A stretch of 21,453 nt of DNA from Burkholderiales bacterium (GTDB lineage: Bacteria > Pseudomonadota > Gammaproteobacteria > Burkholderiales > SG8-39), in contig CAKKSJ010000261.1 in the NCBI GenBank assembly GCA_919902965.1, positions 1-21,453 on the forward strand, read 5' to 3'. The translations under genes and the position numbers were made by a program. Every line of letters begins with the position of its first letter. The first letter of the stretch is position 1. A model generated the notes under the pieces. It did no database searches, had not been told where the DNA came from, and was given only the letters and a program-made list of their open reading frames with translations. Positions 1-8,782 of this stretch are shown piece after piece.

Positions 1-238
1 GGTGTACAAGAACCAGTTGGAGCACGACCCCTTGAACATCGACCGGGCGCGCGAAATCGCCTCCAACACCGAGATCATCCCCGTCGGGATTCTGTACAAC
101 AACCCGGCGGTTCCCTGCTACGAGGACTTGCGTCAGACCGACAAGTTGCGCACGCCCGATCTGACCCGCGCGGGACTCAATGCGGAACTGGACAAGTACA
201 CGGTCTGGCCGCAGGGCGCGGAACAGAAAGCAGCCTAA
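1..238 (+). CDS. 2-oxoacid:ferredoxin oxidoreductase, beta subunit (C-terminal fragment)
   Basis: This is the last roughly 78 residues of a gene that begins left of the window; it ends at the TAA at 236-238. The segment EIIPVGILYNNPAVPCYEDL resembles the C-terminal tail of the TPP-binding beta subunit of pyruvate or 2-oxoglutarate:ferredoxin oxidoreductases (the PFO_beta_C region). In that family the beta subunit, with the alpha/gamma subunit, oxidatively decarboxylates a 2-oxoacid in the cytoplasm, makes an acyl-CoA and reduces ferredoxin. The TPP-binding core lies outside the window, so the substrate cannot be told. The next gene starts 61 nt downstream on the same strand and carries a ferredoxin domain, which supports the redox assignment and a shared operon. 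The first GTG, at position 2, is probably an internal codon and not the start. Confidence 0.7.
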   Translation, partial: VYKNQLEHDPLNIDRAREIASNTEIIPVGILYNNPAVPCYEDLRQTDKLRTPDLTRAGLNAELDKYTVWPQGAEQKAA

Positions 239-299
239 TACGCCGGCGCGCCGTGCGCGCAAACCGATCACACCCATCAGCAAGGCAGGTTGACAAATC

Positions 300-2522
300 A
301 TGGAAGCGGACACCCAGGCACATATTGCTTTTTTCCTGACCGGCAGGCGGCCGGGCGAGCATCTGGACGCAGTCGACGGGCTGAAACTGCGACCGGCGCT
401 ATTCGCCGGCTATCGCGAGCTCACCCAGCTGCGCTACGATTTTCCGCTGGTGCTGATCGCCCAGCCATCCGATAAGCTGTTCGTGCAGTCCTTGTCGGGC
501 CTCGTAGACGCAGCCCTCGCCAGCGCCGCGCGCGGCAGCGATGCCGAGCGCATCCGCAAACACGCTTTGCGCATGGAGCAGGAAATCCGCGTTCTGCTCG
601 CAGGCGGCGCGAACGGGGCACTGTCCGCGCTGTGGGACAAGGCAGCCCAGCGCCTCGCCAAGGACGGCGACAAATCGCTCGCAGACAGCCTGAAGCGCAC
701 GCGCGCGGCGCTAAAAATTGACGGTGTACTGGCCGATTGCGATGCAGCCTTGCCCGCGCGCCTGCTGCAGCACGCCTGGAGCGCGGTGCAGAAACAGAAG
801 TCCGAGGCGTTCCGCAAGGATCTGGACCGGCTGGTGCTCAAGCTTTCGGATATTCTCAAGGCGGATTTCCAGCGCTCCGAAGCCGGCCGCAGTGCGAAAC
901 ATCTGAAAGAATCCGTGGGCAGCGGCTTCGGCGAAGCCTTCGATTTCGACGCCATGTCGAAGCTGCTCGCCAAGGCCCTGCCGAAGGTCGAGTTTCCCGA
1001 AAGCCGGCGCAAGCGCATACGCGAACTGCTCGCGGTCCTCGGCGCGCAGAAATTCTATCCATGCGCCGATGCGGCTGCGAAGAAGACTGCCGCGGCCAAA
1101 CCCTACTCGTTTCTTTTCGACAGCTGTGCCGGTGCACTCGCCGCATTTCGCGAGCGCATGCCCAGGCTGATCGAGCTGGCCAAGGCGATCGCCATCGCCG
1201 AACTCGAAATCGACGGGCAGTACAGCGAATCCAAGCATGACGCCTTGTTCGAGCAGTTCGGCGCGAACGGACTCGATCCGCAGGACCTGGCGCCGTTTCC
1301 GGACTACCTGGTATGCGTCAATGCGGAAAAGATGCTGGCCGAAGAGCACGCCGAACTGATGGAAATTCTCTCCTCGGGTCTGCCGATCAAGGTGCTGCTG
1401 CAGCTCGACGACATCCTGGAGGCGTCGGCCGAAGGCAATCTTGCCGCAGGCATGCGCAGCAGGCAGATCGCCAACATGGCCATAGGCCTGAACGAAGTCT
1501 ATGTGCTGCAATCCTCCAGTTCGAACCTTTACCGCTTCCGCGAGCGCATGTTGCGCGGCCTCGCCTATCGCGGACCCGCCTTGTTCAGCGTCTATTCCGG
1601 CGCGAACGCCAAAGCTTCCGAACTGCCGCCCTATCTGATGTCGGCTGCGGCGATGGAATCGCGCGCCTTCCCGGCGTTTGCCTACGATCCGTCCGCGGGC
1701 CCGAACTGGGCAGCGCGTTTTTACCTCGAAGCCAATTCGCAAGTCGATCTGGACTGGCCGGTGCAGGGCTTCGCCTACGAGAACGAGGAGCACCAGCGGG
1801 TGTCGGAGGATATCGCTTTCACCCTGGTGGACTTTATCGCCAGCGACCGGCGTTATGCCCGGCATCTTGCGCGCGTGCCGCGGGAGAAATGGAACGGCAG
1901 CATGATACCCGTGGACGAGTCGTTGACGCGCGAACGCAAGGGCCTGCCGGACAAGGTTCCCAGCCTGCTGATGGTCGACGCGGACAATGTGCTGCAGCGC
2001 GTGATTGTCGACGAGCGCCTGATCCGCGAAGCGCGCCGCTGCCGGGAAATGTGGCACAGCCTGCAGGAACTGGGCGGGGTGCATAACTCGCACGCCGAAA
2101 AGCTGCTCGCGCGCGAACGCAGCGCCTGGGAAGAGCGCATGAAACAGGAAGCGGAAGCCCACGCTGTGGTTGCGCCGGTGGCGGCCGGGAGCGCGGCCGC
2201 GGCACCCGCCGCGGCACCCGCCGCGGCGACTGGCGCAGCGGCCAGCGCAGTCGCGGAGGAGCCGCAACGCTCGCCCGACGAGGCTTACATCGAAACCCCG
2301 CGTTGCTCGACCTGCAACGAGTGCACCACGCTCAACAGCAAGATGTTTGCCTACGACAACAACAAGCAGGCCTATATCGCCGACATCAATGCTGGCACCT
2401 ATGCGCAGTTGGTAGAGGCTGCCGAAAGCTGCCAGGTGTCCATCATCCACCCGGGCAAACCGCGCAATCCGAATGAGCCCGGGCTGGAAGAACTGCTCAA
2501 GCGCGCCGAGCCGTTTCAGTAG
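300..2522 (+). CDS. PFOR-related protein with degenerate TPP-domain and C-terminal 4Fe-4S ferredoxin domain
   Basis: A 740-residue protein starting at the ATG at 300, with an AGG-containing ribosome site about 10-14 nt upstream. Residues about 330-480 can be laid along the TPP-binding domain of pyruvate:ferredoxin oxidoreductase: a strand-helix segment with LSSGLPIKVLL, then IGLNEVYVLQSSSSN, then YRGPALFSVYSG. The GDG/NTGGQ motifs that hold thiamine diphosphate and Mg2+ in that family are absent, so this part is probably not catalytic. An Ala/Pro-rich linker (about residues 621-655, built partly from a 12-bp tandem repeat) leads to a single-cluster ferredoxin domain with C669, C672, C675 and C711. 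It follows the oxidoreductase beta subunit in the same direction. I infer a ferredoxin or scaffold subunit of that enzyme, or an electron-transfer adaptor. The first 300 residues are unrecognised. Confidence 0.6.
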   Translation: MEADTQAHIAFFLTGRRPGEHLDAVDGLKLRPALFAGYRELTQLRYDFPLVLIAQPSDKLFVQSLSGLVDAALASAARGSDAERIRKHALRMEQEIRVLLAGGANGALSALWDKAAQRLAKDGDKSLADSLKRTRAALKIDGVLADCDAALPARLLQHAWSAVQKQKSEAFRKDLDRLVLKLSDILKADFQRSEAGRSAKHLKESVGSGFGEAFDFDAMSKLLAKALPKVEFPESRRKRIRELLAVLGAQKFYPCADAAAKKTAAAKPYSFLFDSCAGALAAFRERMPRLIELAKAIAIAELEIDGQYSESKHDALFEQFGANGLDPQDLAPFPDYLVCVNAEKMLAEEHAELMEILSSGLPIKVLLQLDDILEASAEGNLAAGMRSRQIANMAIGLNEVYVLQSSSSNLYRFRERMLRGLAYRGPALFSVYSGANAKASELPPYLMSAAAMESRAFPAFAYDPSAGPNWAARFYLEANSQVDLDWPVQGFAYENEEHQRVSEDIAFTLVDFIASDRRYARHLARVPREKWNGSMIPVDESLTRERKGLPDKVPSLLMVDADNVLQRVIVDERLIREARRCREMWHSLQELGGVHNSHAEKLLARERSAWEERMKQEAEAHAVVAPVAAGSAAAAPAAAPAAATGAAASAVAEEPQRSPDEAYIETPRCSTCNECTTLNSKMFAYDNNKQAYIADINAGTYAQLVEAAESCQVSIIHPGKPRNPNEPGLEELLKRAEPFQ
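2196..2227 (+). repeat. 12-bp tandem repeat encoding the Ala/Pro linker
   Basis: The unit GCCGCGGCACCC occurs at 2196-2207 and 2208-2219, followed by a partial third copy from 2220. Each unit is four codons long, so the repeat can change length without breaking the frame. It lies inside the Ala/Pro-rich linker before the ferredoxin domain and probably varies between strains. Confidence 0.8.
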
Positions 2523-2531
2523 TCAGCCGGA

Positions 2532-2553
2532 GCAAGCCGACCGCCGGGCTTGC
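2532..2553. terminator. Hairpin between convergent genes (possible bidirectional terminator)
   Basis: GCAAGCC (2532-2538) and GGCTTGC (2547-2553) form a 7-bp GC-rich stem with an 8-nt loop. It fills the 38-nt gap between the stops of the ferredoxin-domain gene (plus) and the DUF2817 gene (minus). No T-tract follows on either strand, so it is at best an atypical terminator. Confidence 0.35.
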
Positions 2554-2560
2554 GCAGGCG

Positions 2561-3649
2561 TCACGACCCGATACCGGCCACCGCCTGGTCGATGAACACG
2601 CGCGACTGCGCGAGCACGGCCTCGCGCCATTGCGGCTCGCTCGGATAAAAGGCTTCCACATAGTCGGCGCGCACTTTGCGCGCGCGCGCCGGGGCGTGCA
2701 CCTCGTAGCGGCGCAGCCAGGACAGCGAAATGGTGGCGCGCTGCATCTCAACGCGTGTGCGCGTGCCGAATTCGATCACGACCGCCGTGGTTTCAGCCTG
2801 CGGCAGTTCCGCCTGGAAGGCGTCGACCAAAAGTCCGCTGTAATGCGCCAGCGCCTTGTGCGTTGAGCCCTGGCGGTTGACCGCGCGCTCGCCCCACCAG
2901 GCGCGTGCCCTTTCGTAGGCGGGCGAGCCGGGCTGGTGAAAGCACAGGAATACGTGGTCGAGAAATGCCCCGATGCCGGTGTGCAGATCGATGATACCCG
3001 CGCGCCGCGCGTGGCCCGCGTGCGCGCGCACCGCGTTGCGAAATGCCCGGTTCGCCCATTGCGCGCGCTCGCCGCCGAAGAACAGCCCGTCCGGATGCGA
3101 ATACTGCCCGCCGTTGTAGGCATCCGAAAACGCTTGTTCGCCGCGGCTGTTGCGGAACGCGTCGAGCGCGGAAAAAACCCCGCTGATCGATGCTTCATCC
3201 CAGCACTCGGGCGTGATTCCGGCATGCAGTTCGGCGTAGCCCGGGTTCGCCGGATAGGGCTTGGTGTGGTCGACAAAATTCCGGTTGAGATCGACATTTT
3301 CCTCGGTGACGCGCTGTCCGTGGGCGAAGCCCCAGGGATTGTGTGCGTGCAGCAGCACCACGGCCGTGCCCGCCGGAATGCGTTTTGCGCCGCCATCGAG
3401 CATCCACGCGCTTTGCGCCGCGGAGCCCGCATAGCCTTCGATGCCATGCGTGCCGCAGCCGATCACCATCACGTTCGGCGCGCCGGGATCACCGAGCGTG
3501 GCCGCATCCAGATAAAGCGCTTCGCCTTGCGGGCCTTGTGCGCCCGGATGATGGTAATGCGCCAATTGAGCGCCGCTGGCGCGTGCCGCGGCTAGGAATT
3601 TGCTGCGCGCCTCGCTGTAGCTCGCTGCGAAAATCGCCCGCCCGCTCAT
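2561..3649 (-). CDS. DUF2817 family M14-like metallopeptidase
   Basis: A 362-residue protein of the DUF2817 family, which has the fold of M14 zinc carboxypeptidases. The zinc-ligand pattern is visible: H68 and E71 in CGTHGIEG, H223 in IIDLHTGIG, and a candidate general-base Glu, E293, in VVIEFGTRT. NVDLNRNF (118-125) matches the Asn-Arg substrate-binding motif of M14 enzymes. There is no signal peptide, so it should act in the cytoplasm. Its ATG (3647-3649) overlaps the stop of the ABC ATPase gene (3646-3648) as ATGA, so the two are translationally coupled. The likely role is hydrolysis of a peptide or N-acyl amino acid brought in by the transporter encoded just upstream. The substrate is inferred from context only. 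Confidence 0.8.
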   Translation of the reverse strand: MSGRAIFAASYSEARSKFLAAARASGAQLAHYHHPGAQGPQGEALYLDAATLGDPGAPNVMVIGCGTHGIEGYAGSAAQSAWMLDGGAKRIPAGTAVVLLHAHNPWGFAHGQRVTEENVDLNRNFVDHTKPYPANPGYAELHAGITPECWDEASISGVFSALDAFRNSRGEQAFSDAYNGGQYSHPDGLFFGGERAQWANRAFRNAVRAHAGHARRAGIIDLHTGIGAFLDHVFLCFHQPGSPAYERARAWWGERAVNRQGSTHKALAHYSGLLVDAFQAELPQAETTAVVIEFGTRTRVEMQRATISLSWLRRYEVHAPARARKVRADYVEAFYPSEPQWREAVLAQSRVFIDQAVAGIGS

Positions 3650-5271
3650 AGGCTCTGCGCAATTGCAGCTGCGCCCGGTGGCTGACGCCGTTGCGGGATC
3701 GCATCGATCAGCGCCCGCGTGTAGGCGTCCTGCGGCGCACTGAACACGTCCGCGGCGAGCCCTTCCTCCACGACGCGGCCGTCTTTCATCACCGCGACCC
3801 GATCGCAGATCTGCGCGGCAACGCGCAAGTCATGCGTGATGAATACCATGGACAGTCCGAGCCGGACGCGCAGCTGCGCCAGCAGCTCCAGCACCTGCGC
3901 CTGCACCGAGACATCCAGCGAGGAAACGGGCTCATCGGCGACCAGGATCTCCGGTTCCAGCGCCAGCGCGCGCGCGAGGCCGATACGCTGGCGCTGCCCG
4001 CCCGAGAATTCATGCGGAAAACGCTCGGTTGCGGCCGGATCCAGGCCGACGAGCGCGAACAGTTCCTTGACGCGGGCGCGCGCATGCGCAGGCGGCACGC
4101 CATGCGCAATCGGCCCCTGCGCGACGAGGTCGCCGGCACGCCGGCGCGGGTTGAGCGAGCCGTAGGGATCCTGAAACACCATCTGTATGCGCCCGGTCGC
4201 GTGCTTGGCTTCGCGGCGCGAGAGATGCGCAATGTCGAGTTCGCCCATGCGTATGGCGCCGGCATCCAGCGCGACCAGCCGGACCAGACACTTCGCCAGC
4301 GTCGATTTTCCGGAGCCGCTTTCGCCCACGATGCCCAGCGTCGAGCCCTTGGGCAGCGCCAGCGTCACCTGGTCCAGCGCCAGGGTGCTGCGTTTGCGGA
4401 GACCCGAGCCCCGTGTCAGATAGGTTTTGGAAATCCGGTCTATGCTCAGGACCGTCTCGGCCGAGACCGGCCTTGCGGGTGGCGCGGTGAGCGGGGGTAC
4501 GGCAGCGAGCAACATGCGCGTATAGGAATGCTTCGGCCGGTCGAGGACATCCGCAGTGTAGCCTTCCTCCACCAGCTGACCATTCTGCATCACCGCCACC
4601 CGGTCGGCGATTTCGCCGACGACGCCGAAGTCGTGCGTAATGAACAGGACGGCAGTGCCCTTCTTGCGCTGCAGATCGCGGATCAGACGCAGGATCTGCG
4701 CCTGCGTCGTTACATCGAGCGCAGTCGTCGGCTCGTCTGCGATCAAAACCGTAGGTTCCAGAGCAAGCGCCATGGCGATCATCGCGCGCTGGCGCTGTCC
4801 CCCGGAGAGTTCGTGCGGATAGGCGCGCGCGACGGAGCGCGGATCGGGGAGGCGAACCTCGTCCAGCAGTCCGAGGATACGCGCGTCGATTGCGGCCCGG
4901 CCCAAGCCGGTGTGGGTGCGGAACATTTCGCCGATCTGGTCACCGATCGCGCGCAGCGGATTGAGCGCGGTCATCGGCTCCTGGAACACCATGGCGATGC
5001 GCCGGCCGCGCAGGTGGCGCATTTCAGCCTCGGGCAGTGCAAGAATGTCGCGGCCCTCGAAGCGGATTGCGCCGCCGGAGACGCCGACGCCGACGGGCAG
5101 GAGCCGCATGATGGCATTCGCCGTCATCGACTTGCCCGAGCCGCTTTCGCCGACGACGCAGAGTATCTCCCGCTCGCGCAAGGCGAGTGAGACCCCGCCC
5201 AGGGCCAGCGCCCGGTCGGCACCTTGCGGCAGCGCGACGGACAGATTCTCGATCGCGAGCGTGGTGCTCAT
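3646..5271 (-). CDS. Peptide ABC transporter ATP-binding protein, two fused ATPase domains (GsiA/YejF-like)
   Basis: A 541-residue cytoplasmic protein with two complete ABC ATPase domains that powers import through the two permeases encoded upstream. Domain 1: Walker A GESGSGKS (41-48), signature LSGGQRQR (155-162), Walker B VLIADEPTTALD (175-186). Domain 2: Walker A GESGSGKS (316-323), signature FSGGQRQR (422-429), Walker B ILVADEPVSSLD (442-453). Each domain is followed by the oligopeptide-transporter type tail (HSYTRMLL, DAYTRALI). It thus replaces separate DppD and DppF subunits. The frame is open further upstream to 5379, but the ATG at 5271-5269 is preferred because the ATPase fold starts right after it and it overlaps the preceding permease stop as ATGA. 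A GGAAG lies directly before it. Confidence 0.92.
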   Translation of the reverse strand: MSTTLAIENLSVALPQGADRALALGGVSLALREREILCVVGESGSGKSMTANAIMRLLPVGVGVSGGAIRFEGRDILALPEAEMRHLRGRRIAMVFQEPMTALNPLRAIGDQIGEMFRTHTGLGRAAIDARILGLLDEVRLPDPRSVARAYPHELSGGQRQRAMIAMALALEPTVLIADEPTTALDVTTQAQILRLIRDLQRKKGTAVLFITHDFGVVGEIADRVAVMQNGQLVEEGYTADVLDRPKHSYTRMLLAAVPPLTAPPARPVSAETVLSIDRISKTYLTRGSGLRKRSTLALDQVTLALPKGSTLGIVGESGSGKSTLAKCLVRLVALDAGAIRMGELDIAHLSRREAKHATGRIQMVFQDPYGSLNPRRRAGDLVAQGPIAHGVPPAHARARVKELFALVGLDPAATERFPHEFSGGQRQRIGLARALALEPEILVADEPVSSLDVSVQAQVLELLAQLRVRLGLSMVFITHDLRVAAQICDRVAVMKDGRVVEEGLAADVFSAPQDAYTRALIDAIPQRRQPPGAAAIAQSL

Positions 5272-6098
5272 CTTCCGCGCAGTCTCGGGTTCAGGGCGTC
5301 GTTCAGTCCCTGGCCGACCAGCGAGACGGCGAGCACGGTGAGCAGAATTGCAACGCCCGGGATGGCGGAGACGTACCACTCGGAGCGCAGCACGTTGCGG
5401 CCCAGGCCGATCAGATTGCCCCAGGAGGCGACGTTGGCATCGGAAAGATTGAGAAAAGCGAGCGCGCTCTCGAGCAGGATGGCGACGGCCATCACCACGC
5501 TGGCATAGACGATGACCGGCGGCAGCGCGTTGGGCAGGATCTCGCGGAAAATCAGCGTCGCGTCGCTCAGCCCGATGGTGCGGCCGGCCTGGACGAACTC
5601 GCGCGTGCGCAGCGACAGGAATTCGGCCCGCGTAAGACGGGCGGGCGCCTGCCAGGAGACCAGGCCGATCGCGATGGTCACCGTGGTCAGCGTTGACCCG
5701 AACACGGCGACGAGCATCAGCAGCAGCAGAAAATTGGGCAGCGTCTGAAACGCTTCGGTAATGCGCATCAGAATGTCGTCGGCGAGACCGCCGTAGAAGC
5801 CGGCCAGCGCGCCCAGAATGACGCCGATCGAAATCGCCAGCGCCATCGCGGCGAGACCGATCAGCAAGGAGATGCGCGCGCCATAGAAAATCTGTGCGGC
5901 GATATCGCGCCCGGAGTTGTCCGTGCCGAGCGGAAAGCGCGCGTCCTGGAATGGCCAGATCAGCGGCGGTCCGGCAAGCCCGAGCGGATTTTTGGGAAAC
6001 AGAACACCGGCGGTCAAGGCCATGGCGATGACCAGAATCAGCAAAACCAGGCCGACCAGCGCAGCCGGGCTGCGCGCATAGAGTCGCCAGAATGTCGT
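5268..6098 (-). CDS. Peptide ABC transporter permease, DppC type
   Basis: Inner-membrane permease of the DppC/OppC type with several hydrophobic helices, the LGTDNSGRD segment near the N-terminus and the EAA-like cytoplasmic loop around IGLSDATLIFREILPNALPP. It should pair with the DppB-type permease encoded upstream. The first canonical start is a TTG at 6044, but that would cut the usual N-terminal FWR-(x)n-hydrophobic segment and has no ribosome site. The frame continues upstream as TTFWRLYARSPAALVGLVLL, and the only well-placed site is GGAGG (6108-6104) five bases before an ACG codon at 6098-6096. I therefore draw the gene from 6098 (276 residues); an automatic call would start at 6044 (258 residues). 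The frame upstream ends at the stop of the DppB-type gene. The 3' end overlaps the ATPase start as ATGA. Confidence 0.85.
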   Translation of the reverse strand, partial: TTFWRLYARSPAALVGLVLLILVIAMALTAGVLFPKNPLGLAGPPLIWPFQDARFPLGTDNSGRDIAAQIFYGARISLLIGLAAMALAISIGVILGALAGFYGGLADDILMRITEAFQTLPNFLLLLMLVAVFGSTLTTVTIAIGLVSWQAPARLTRAEFLSLRTREFVQAGRTIGLSDATLIFREILPNALPPVIVYASVVMAVAILLESALAFLNLSDANVASWGNLIGLGRNVLRSEWYVSAIPGVAILLTVLAVSLVGQGLNDALNPRLRGR

Positions 6099-6128
6099 GA
6101 CAGCCTCCGTTTCGAATGCGGCCGCGCC

Positions 6129-7097
6129 TCAGCTGATGCGCGGGTCCAGCCGCGCATAGATGAGATCGACCATGAAGTTCACGCTGATCACCAGCAGGGC
6201 AGAGACGAACACGATGCCCAGCAGCGTATTGAGGTCGCGCTGCACCACGCTTTCGTAGGCGAGCCGGCCCAGGCCCGGCAGCGCGAACACGCTCTCGACA
6301 ACAACCGAACCGCCGAGCATGGTGCCCGCCTGCAATCCAATCAGGGTTACCACCGGCAGCAGCGCGTTGCGCAGCACGTGGCGCACGATGACGGCCTGCT
6401 CGGTGACGCCTTTGGCGCGCGCGGTGCGCACGAAATCGAGCGTGAGCACCTCCAGCATGGAGGCGCGCATGATACGCAGATAGATGGCAAGAAAGATAAG
6501 CGCCAGCGTCATCGTCGGCAGAACCAGGTAGCGCGCAATATCGAGCACGCGCGCGAGCCCGGTGTAGCCGGCGCCCACCGTCTCGAATCCCCCGGAGGGC
6601 AGCCAGGCGAGCTTGATCGCGAATACGACGATCCCCATGAGGCCGAACCAGAACGAGGGCGTCGCATAGAAAACCAGGCCCAGCGTGGAGATCAGCGTAT
6701 CAGGCCACTTATTGACCCTGCGTGCGGCGACTATCCCAAGCGCGATACCGGCAAAGAACGCGAACGAGAGCGCCGAACCCATCAGCAGCAGCGTCGCGGG
6801 CAGGCGTTCCAGGATCACGTTCGCGACCGGCTTGCCGTAGATCGCCGAGTAACCCAGGTCGAGCTGCACCAGGCGCAACATGTAGCGCCCCAGTTGCACC
6901 GCGACCGGCGCGTCCAGACCGTAGAAGCGGCGCAGTTGCTCCACCATCTTCTGGTCGCCGCCGCCCATTTGCGCAACCAGCGCGTCCACCGTATCGCCGG
7001 GCGCGAGTTGCAGCAGGAGGAACAGCCCGACCAGGATGATGAGCAGCGTCGGTATGCTCGACAGCAGCCGACGCCCCGCCAGCGCCAGGACGCGCAT
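6129..7097 (-). CDS. Peptide ABC transporter permease, DppB type
   Basis: A 322-residue inner-membrane permease of the DppB/OppB type. It shows the family's N-terminal helix (SIPTLLIILVGLFLLLQLAPGD), the YSAIYGKPVANVILERLPATL stretch and the EAA loop AKGVTEQAVIVRHVLRNALLP before the last helices. It would form the translocation channel with the DppC-type partner and bind the double ATPase. The ATG at 7097-7095 lies 3 nt after the stop of the binding-protein gene and has a strong ribosome site, GAGAGGTGA, inside the end of that gene, so the two are co-expressed. Length matches the family. Confidence 0.93.
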   Translation of the reverse strand: MRVLALAGRRLLSSIPTLLIILVGLFLLLQLAPGDTVDALVAQMGGGDQKMVEQLRRFYGLDAPVAVQLGRYMLRLVQLDLGYSAIYGKPVANVILERLPATLLLMGSALSFAFFAGIALGIVAARRVNKWPDTLISTLGLVFYATPSFWFGLMGIVVFAIKLAWLPSGGFETVGAGYTGLARVLDIARYLVLPTMTLALIFLAIYLRIMRASMLEVLTLDFVRTARAKGVTEQAVIVRHVLRNALLPVVTLIGLQAGTMLGGSVVVESVFALPGLGRLAYESVVQRDLNTLLGIVFVSALLVISVNFMVDLIYARLDPRIS

Positions 7098-7100
7098 TGA

Positions 7101-8714
7101 TCACCTCTCGATCCACAGGTCAGCCCAGTGGCTGGACGGCCAGCGCGTGGTGTTCGAATGATTGTGCAGCGACTTGTTGACCACCGAGACGAACTGGCGC
7201 TCGATCGCCATCCAGATCGGCACCTCGGTGTTCACCGCCTTGACGAACTGCGCATACAGCGCTTTGCGTTTCTTCGGGTCGAGTTCGCTCGCAGCGTCGT
7301 CGATGAGCTTGTCGATCGCCACCGATTCCCAGCCACACTGGTTGGTCCAGGGCGAGCCCTTGGGGCTGCCCGAGCGGTACCAGACCGTGGTGGAGACTGC
7401 CGGATCGTTGCGGTACTGATGCCAGCCGGTGGAAATGTCGAAATTCCAGTCCTTGTAGGTGTTGGTAAGATATCCGGCGGCGTCGTAGCGCACGATCTCC
7501 ACGTTGATGCCGACGCCGGCGAGCGATTGCTGCACGAACGTGGCCCAGAGGCTGATGTCTTCGCCCCAGGGCGCGGGCAGCAGCCGCACCGCGAAGCGCT
7601 TGCCGTCGGCGCCGCGCTTGTAGCCCGCAGCGTCGAGCAGCGCCTCGGCTTTCGCCTTGTCAAACAAATACTGCGGCATGTCCTGCGGATAGAACTCGGG
7701 CGAGGAAGTCGGTATCGGCCCGGTACCGCGTTTGCCGAAGCCGTAGAGGAAATTCTTGCAGAAGAAATCGATGTCGAGCGCATGCACGATCGCCCGCCGC
7801 ACGCGGATGTCCGCGAGTTCCTTGCGGCGGTGATTGAATTCGAGCGTGTTGGTGACACCGTTGCCCTCGTTGCCGCGCGTGGTCACTTCGAAGCGCGCGT
7901 CCTTCTTCAAGCGGTCCAGATCGGCGAGCGGCAGCGACGAGTAGGGCGCGACGTGCAGTTGTCCGGATTCGATTCCCGCGCTCGCCGCCGATTTGTCGGT
8001 GATGATGCGCCAAACGATACGGTCGAGGTAAGGAAAGCCCTTCTTCCAATAGTTGGGGTTGCGTTCGGCGATGATGAACTGTCCGCGCTCGTACTGGACG
8101 AATTTGAACGGGCCGGTGCCGATCGGCGCGGTATTCGCCGGATTCTTCAAAATGTCGGTGCCCTCGAAAACATGGCGCGGCGCGATGTAACCCAGGTCGG
8201 GCAGCGCGCGCAGCAGCAGGTCGAGCGGCATCGGGCGGGAATAGCGGAACACCGCCGTGTGGGCGTCGGGCGTATCCACCGCCTCGAGATGGCGTTGCAG
8301 GGTTGAGCCGTAGTTGAGATGCTTCTTCCACATTTCCATCGCCGTGAACTGCACATCGGCCGAGGTGAACGGCTTGCCGTCGTGCCAGGTCACGCCCTGT
8401 CGCAGCTTGAAGCTGATGGTCTTGCCGTCGGGGGTAGTCGACCAGCTCGTCGCCAGCATCGGCTGGGGCAGGCCCTTTGCATCGAGGTCGACCAGAGGCT
8501 CCATGATCTTGGAGGTTATAAGGTAGACGCCGGTCGAGGCCCGCAGCGCCGGATTCAGGATGCGCTGTTCCGAACTCATCAGCACGTTGACCACGCCGCC
8601 ACGCTGCGGCTCGGCTGCGACTAGTGTGCCCGACAGGCTGGCAAAGAGCGCGAGTGCGCCGAAGCCCTGGCGGATCAGGCGGCGGGTGATGTTAGGGCGG
8701 GCAATGGAAATCAT
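7101..8714 (-). CDS. Periplasmic peptide-binding protein of the ABC transporter (SBP_bac_5 family)
   Basis: A 537-residue substrate-binding protein of family 5 (DppA/OppA type). An N-terminal export signal of about 34 residues is visible: basic NITRRLIRQ, hydrophobic core GALALFASLSG, and a likely cleavage after VAA. The Arg pair gives a weak Tat-like look, but Sec export is as likely. Family hallmarks are ATSWSTTPDGKTISFKLR, GVTWHDGKPFTSADV and PIGTGPFKF. It should capture the substrate in the periplasm and hand it to the DppB/DppC-type permeases encoded 3 nt downstream. The start ATG has GAGGTG about 6 nt upstream. The ligand cannot be read from the sequence; this family binds peptides, nickel, opines and other amides. 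Confidence 0.93.
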   Translation of the reverse strand: MISIARPNITRRLIRQGFGALALFASLSGTLVAAEPQRGGVVNVLMSSEQRILNPALRASTGVYLITSKIMEPLVDLDAKGLPQPMLATSWSTTPDGKTISFKLRQGVTWHDGKPFTSADVQFTAMEMWKKHLNYGSTLQRHLEAVDTPDAHTAVFRYSRPMPLDLLLRALPDLGYIAPRHVFEGTDILKNPANTAPIGTGPFKFVQYERGQFIIAERNPNYWKKGFPYLDRIVWRIITDKSAASAGIESGQLHVAPYSSLPLADLDRLKKDARFEVTTRGNEGNGVTNTLEFNHRRKELADIRVRRAIVHALDIDFFCKNFLYGFGKRGTGPIPTSSPEFYPQDMPQYLFDKAKAEALLDAAGYKRGADGKRFAVRLLPAPWGEDISLWATFVQQSLAGVGINVEIVRYDAAGYLTNTYKDWNFDISTGWHQYRNDPAVSTTVWYRSGSPKGSPWTNQCGWESVAIDKLIDDAASELDPKKRKALYAQFVKAVNTEVPIWMAIERQFVSVVNKSLHNHSNTTRWPSSHWADLWIER

Positions 8715-8782
8715 GGGAACACCTCACGAATTATGGGGAAAATGAACTCAGACGGCCTAGAGACGCAGCCGGCAGCGCTACA

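Noticed and set aside
711..2450. 579-codon open frame on the minus strand
   Set aside because: It is antisense to the PFOR-like gene, has no family signature and reflects high third-position GC of the real gene.
3691..5190. 499-codon open frame on the plus strand
   Set aside because: It is a shadow of the double-ATPase ABC gene and shows no recognisable protein features.
7128..8306. 392-codon open frame on the plus strand
   Set aside because: It is antisense to the peptide-binding protein, which has a signal peptide and family motifs.
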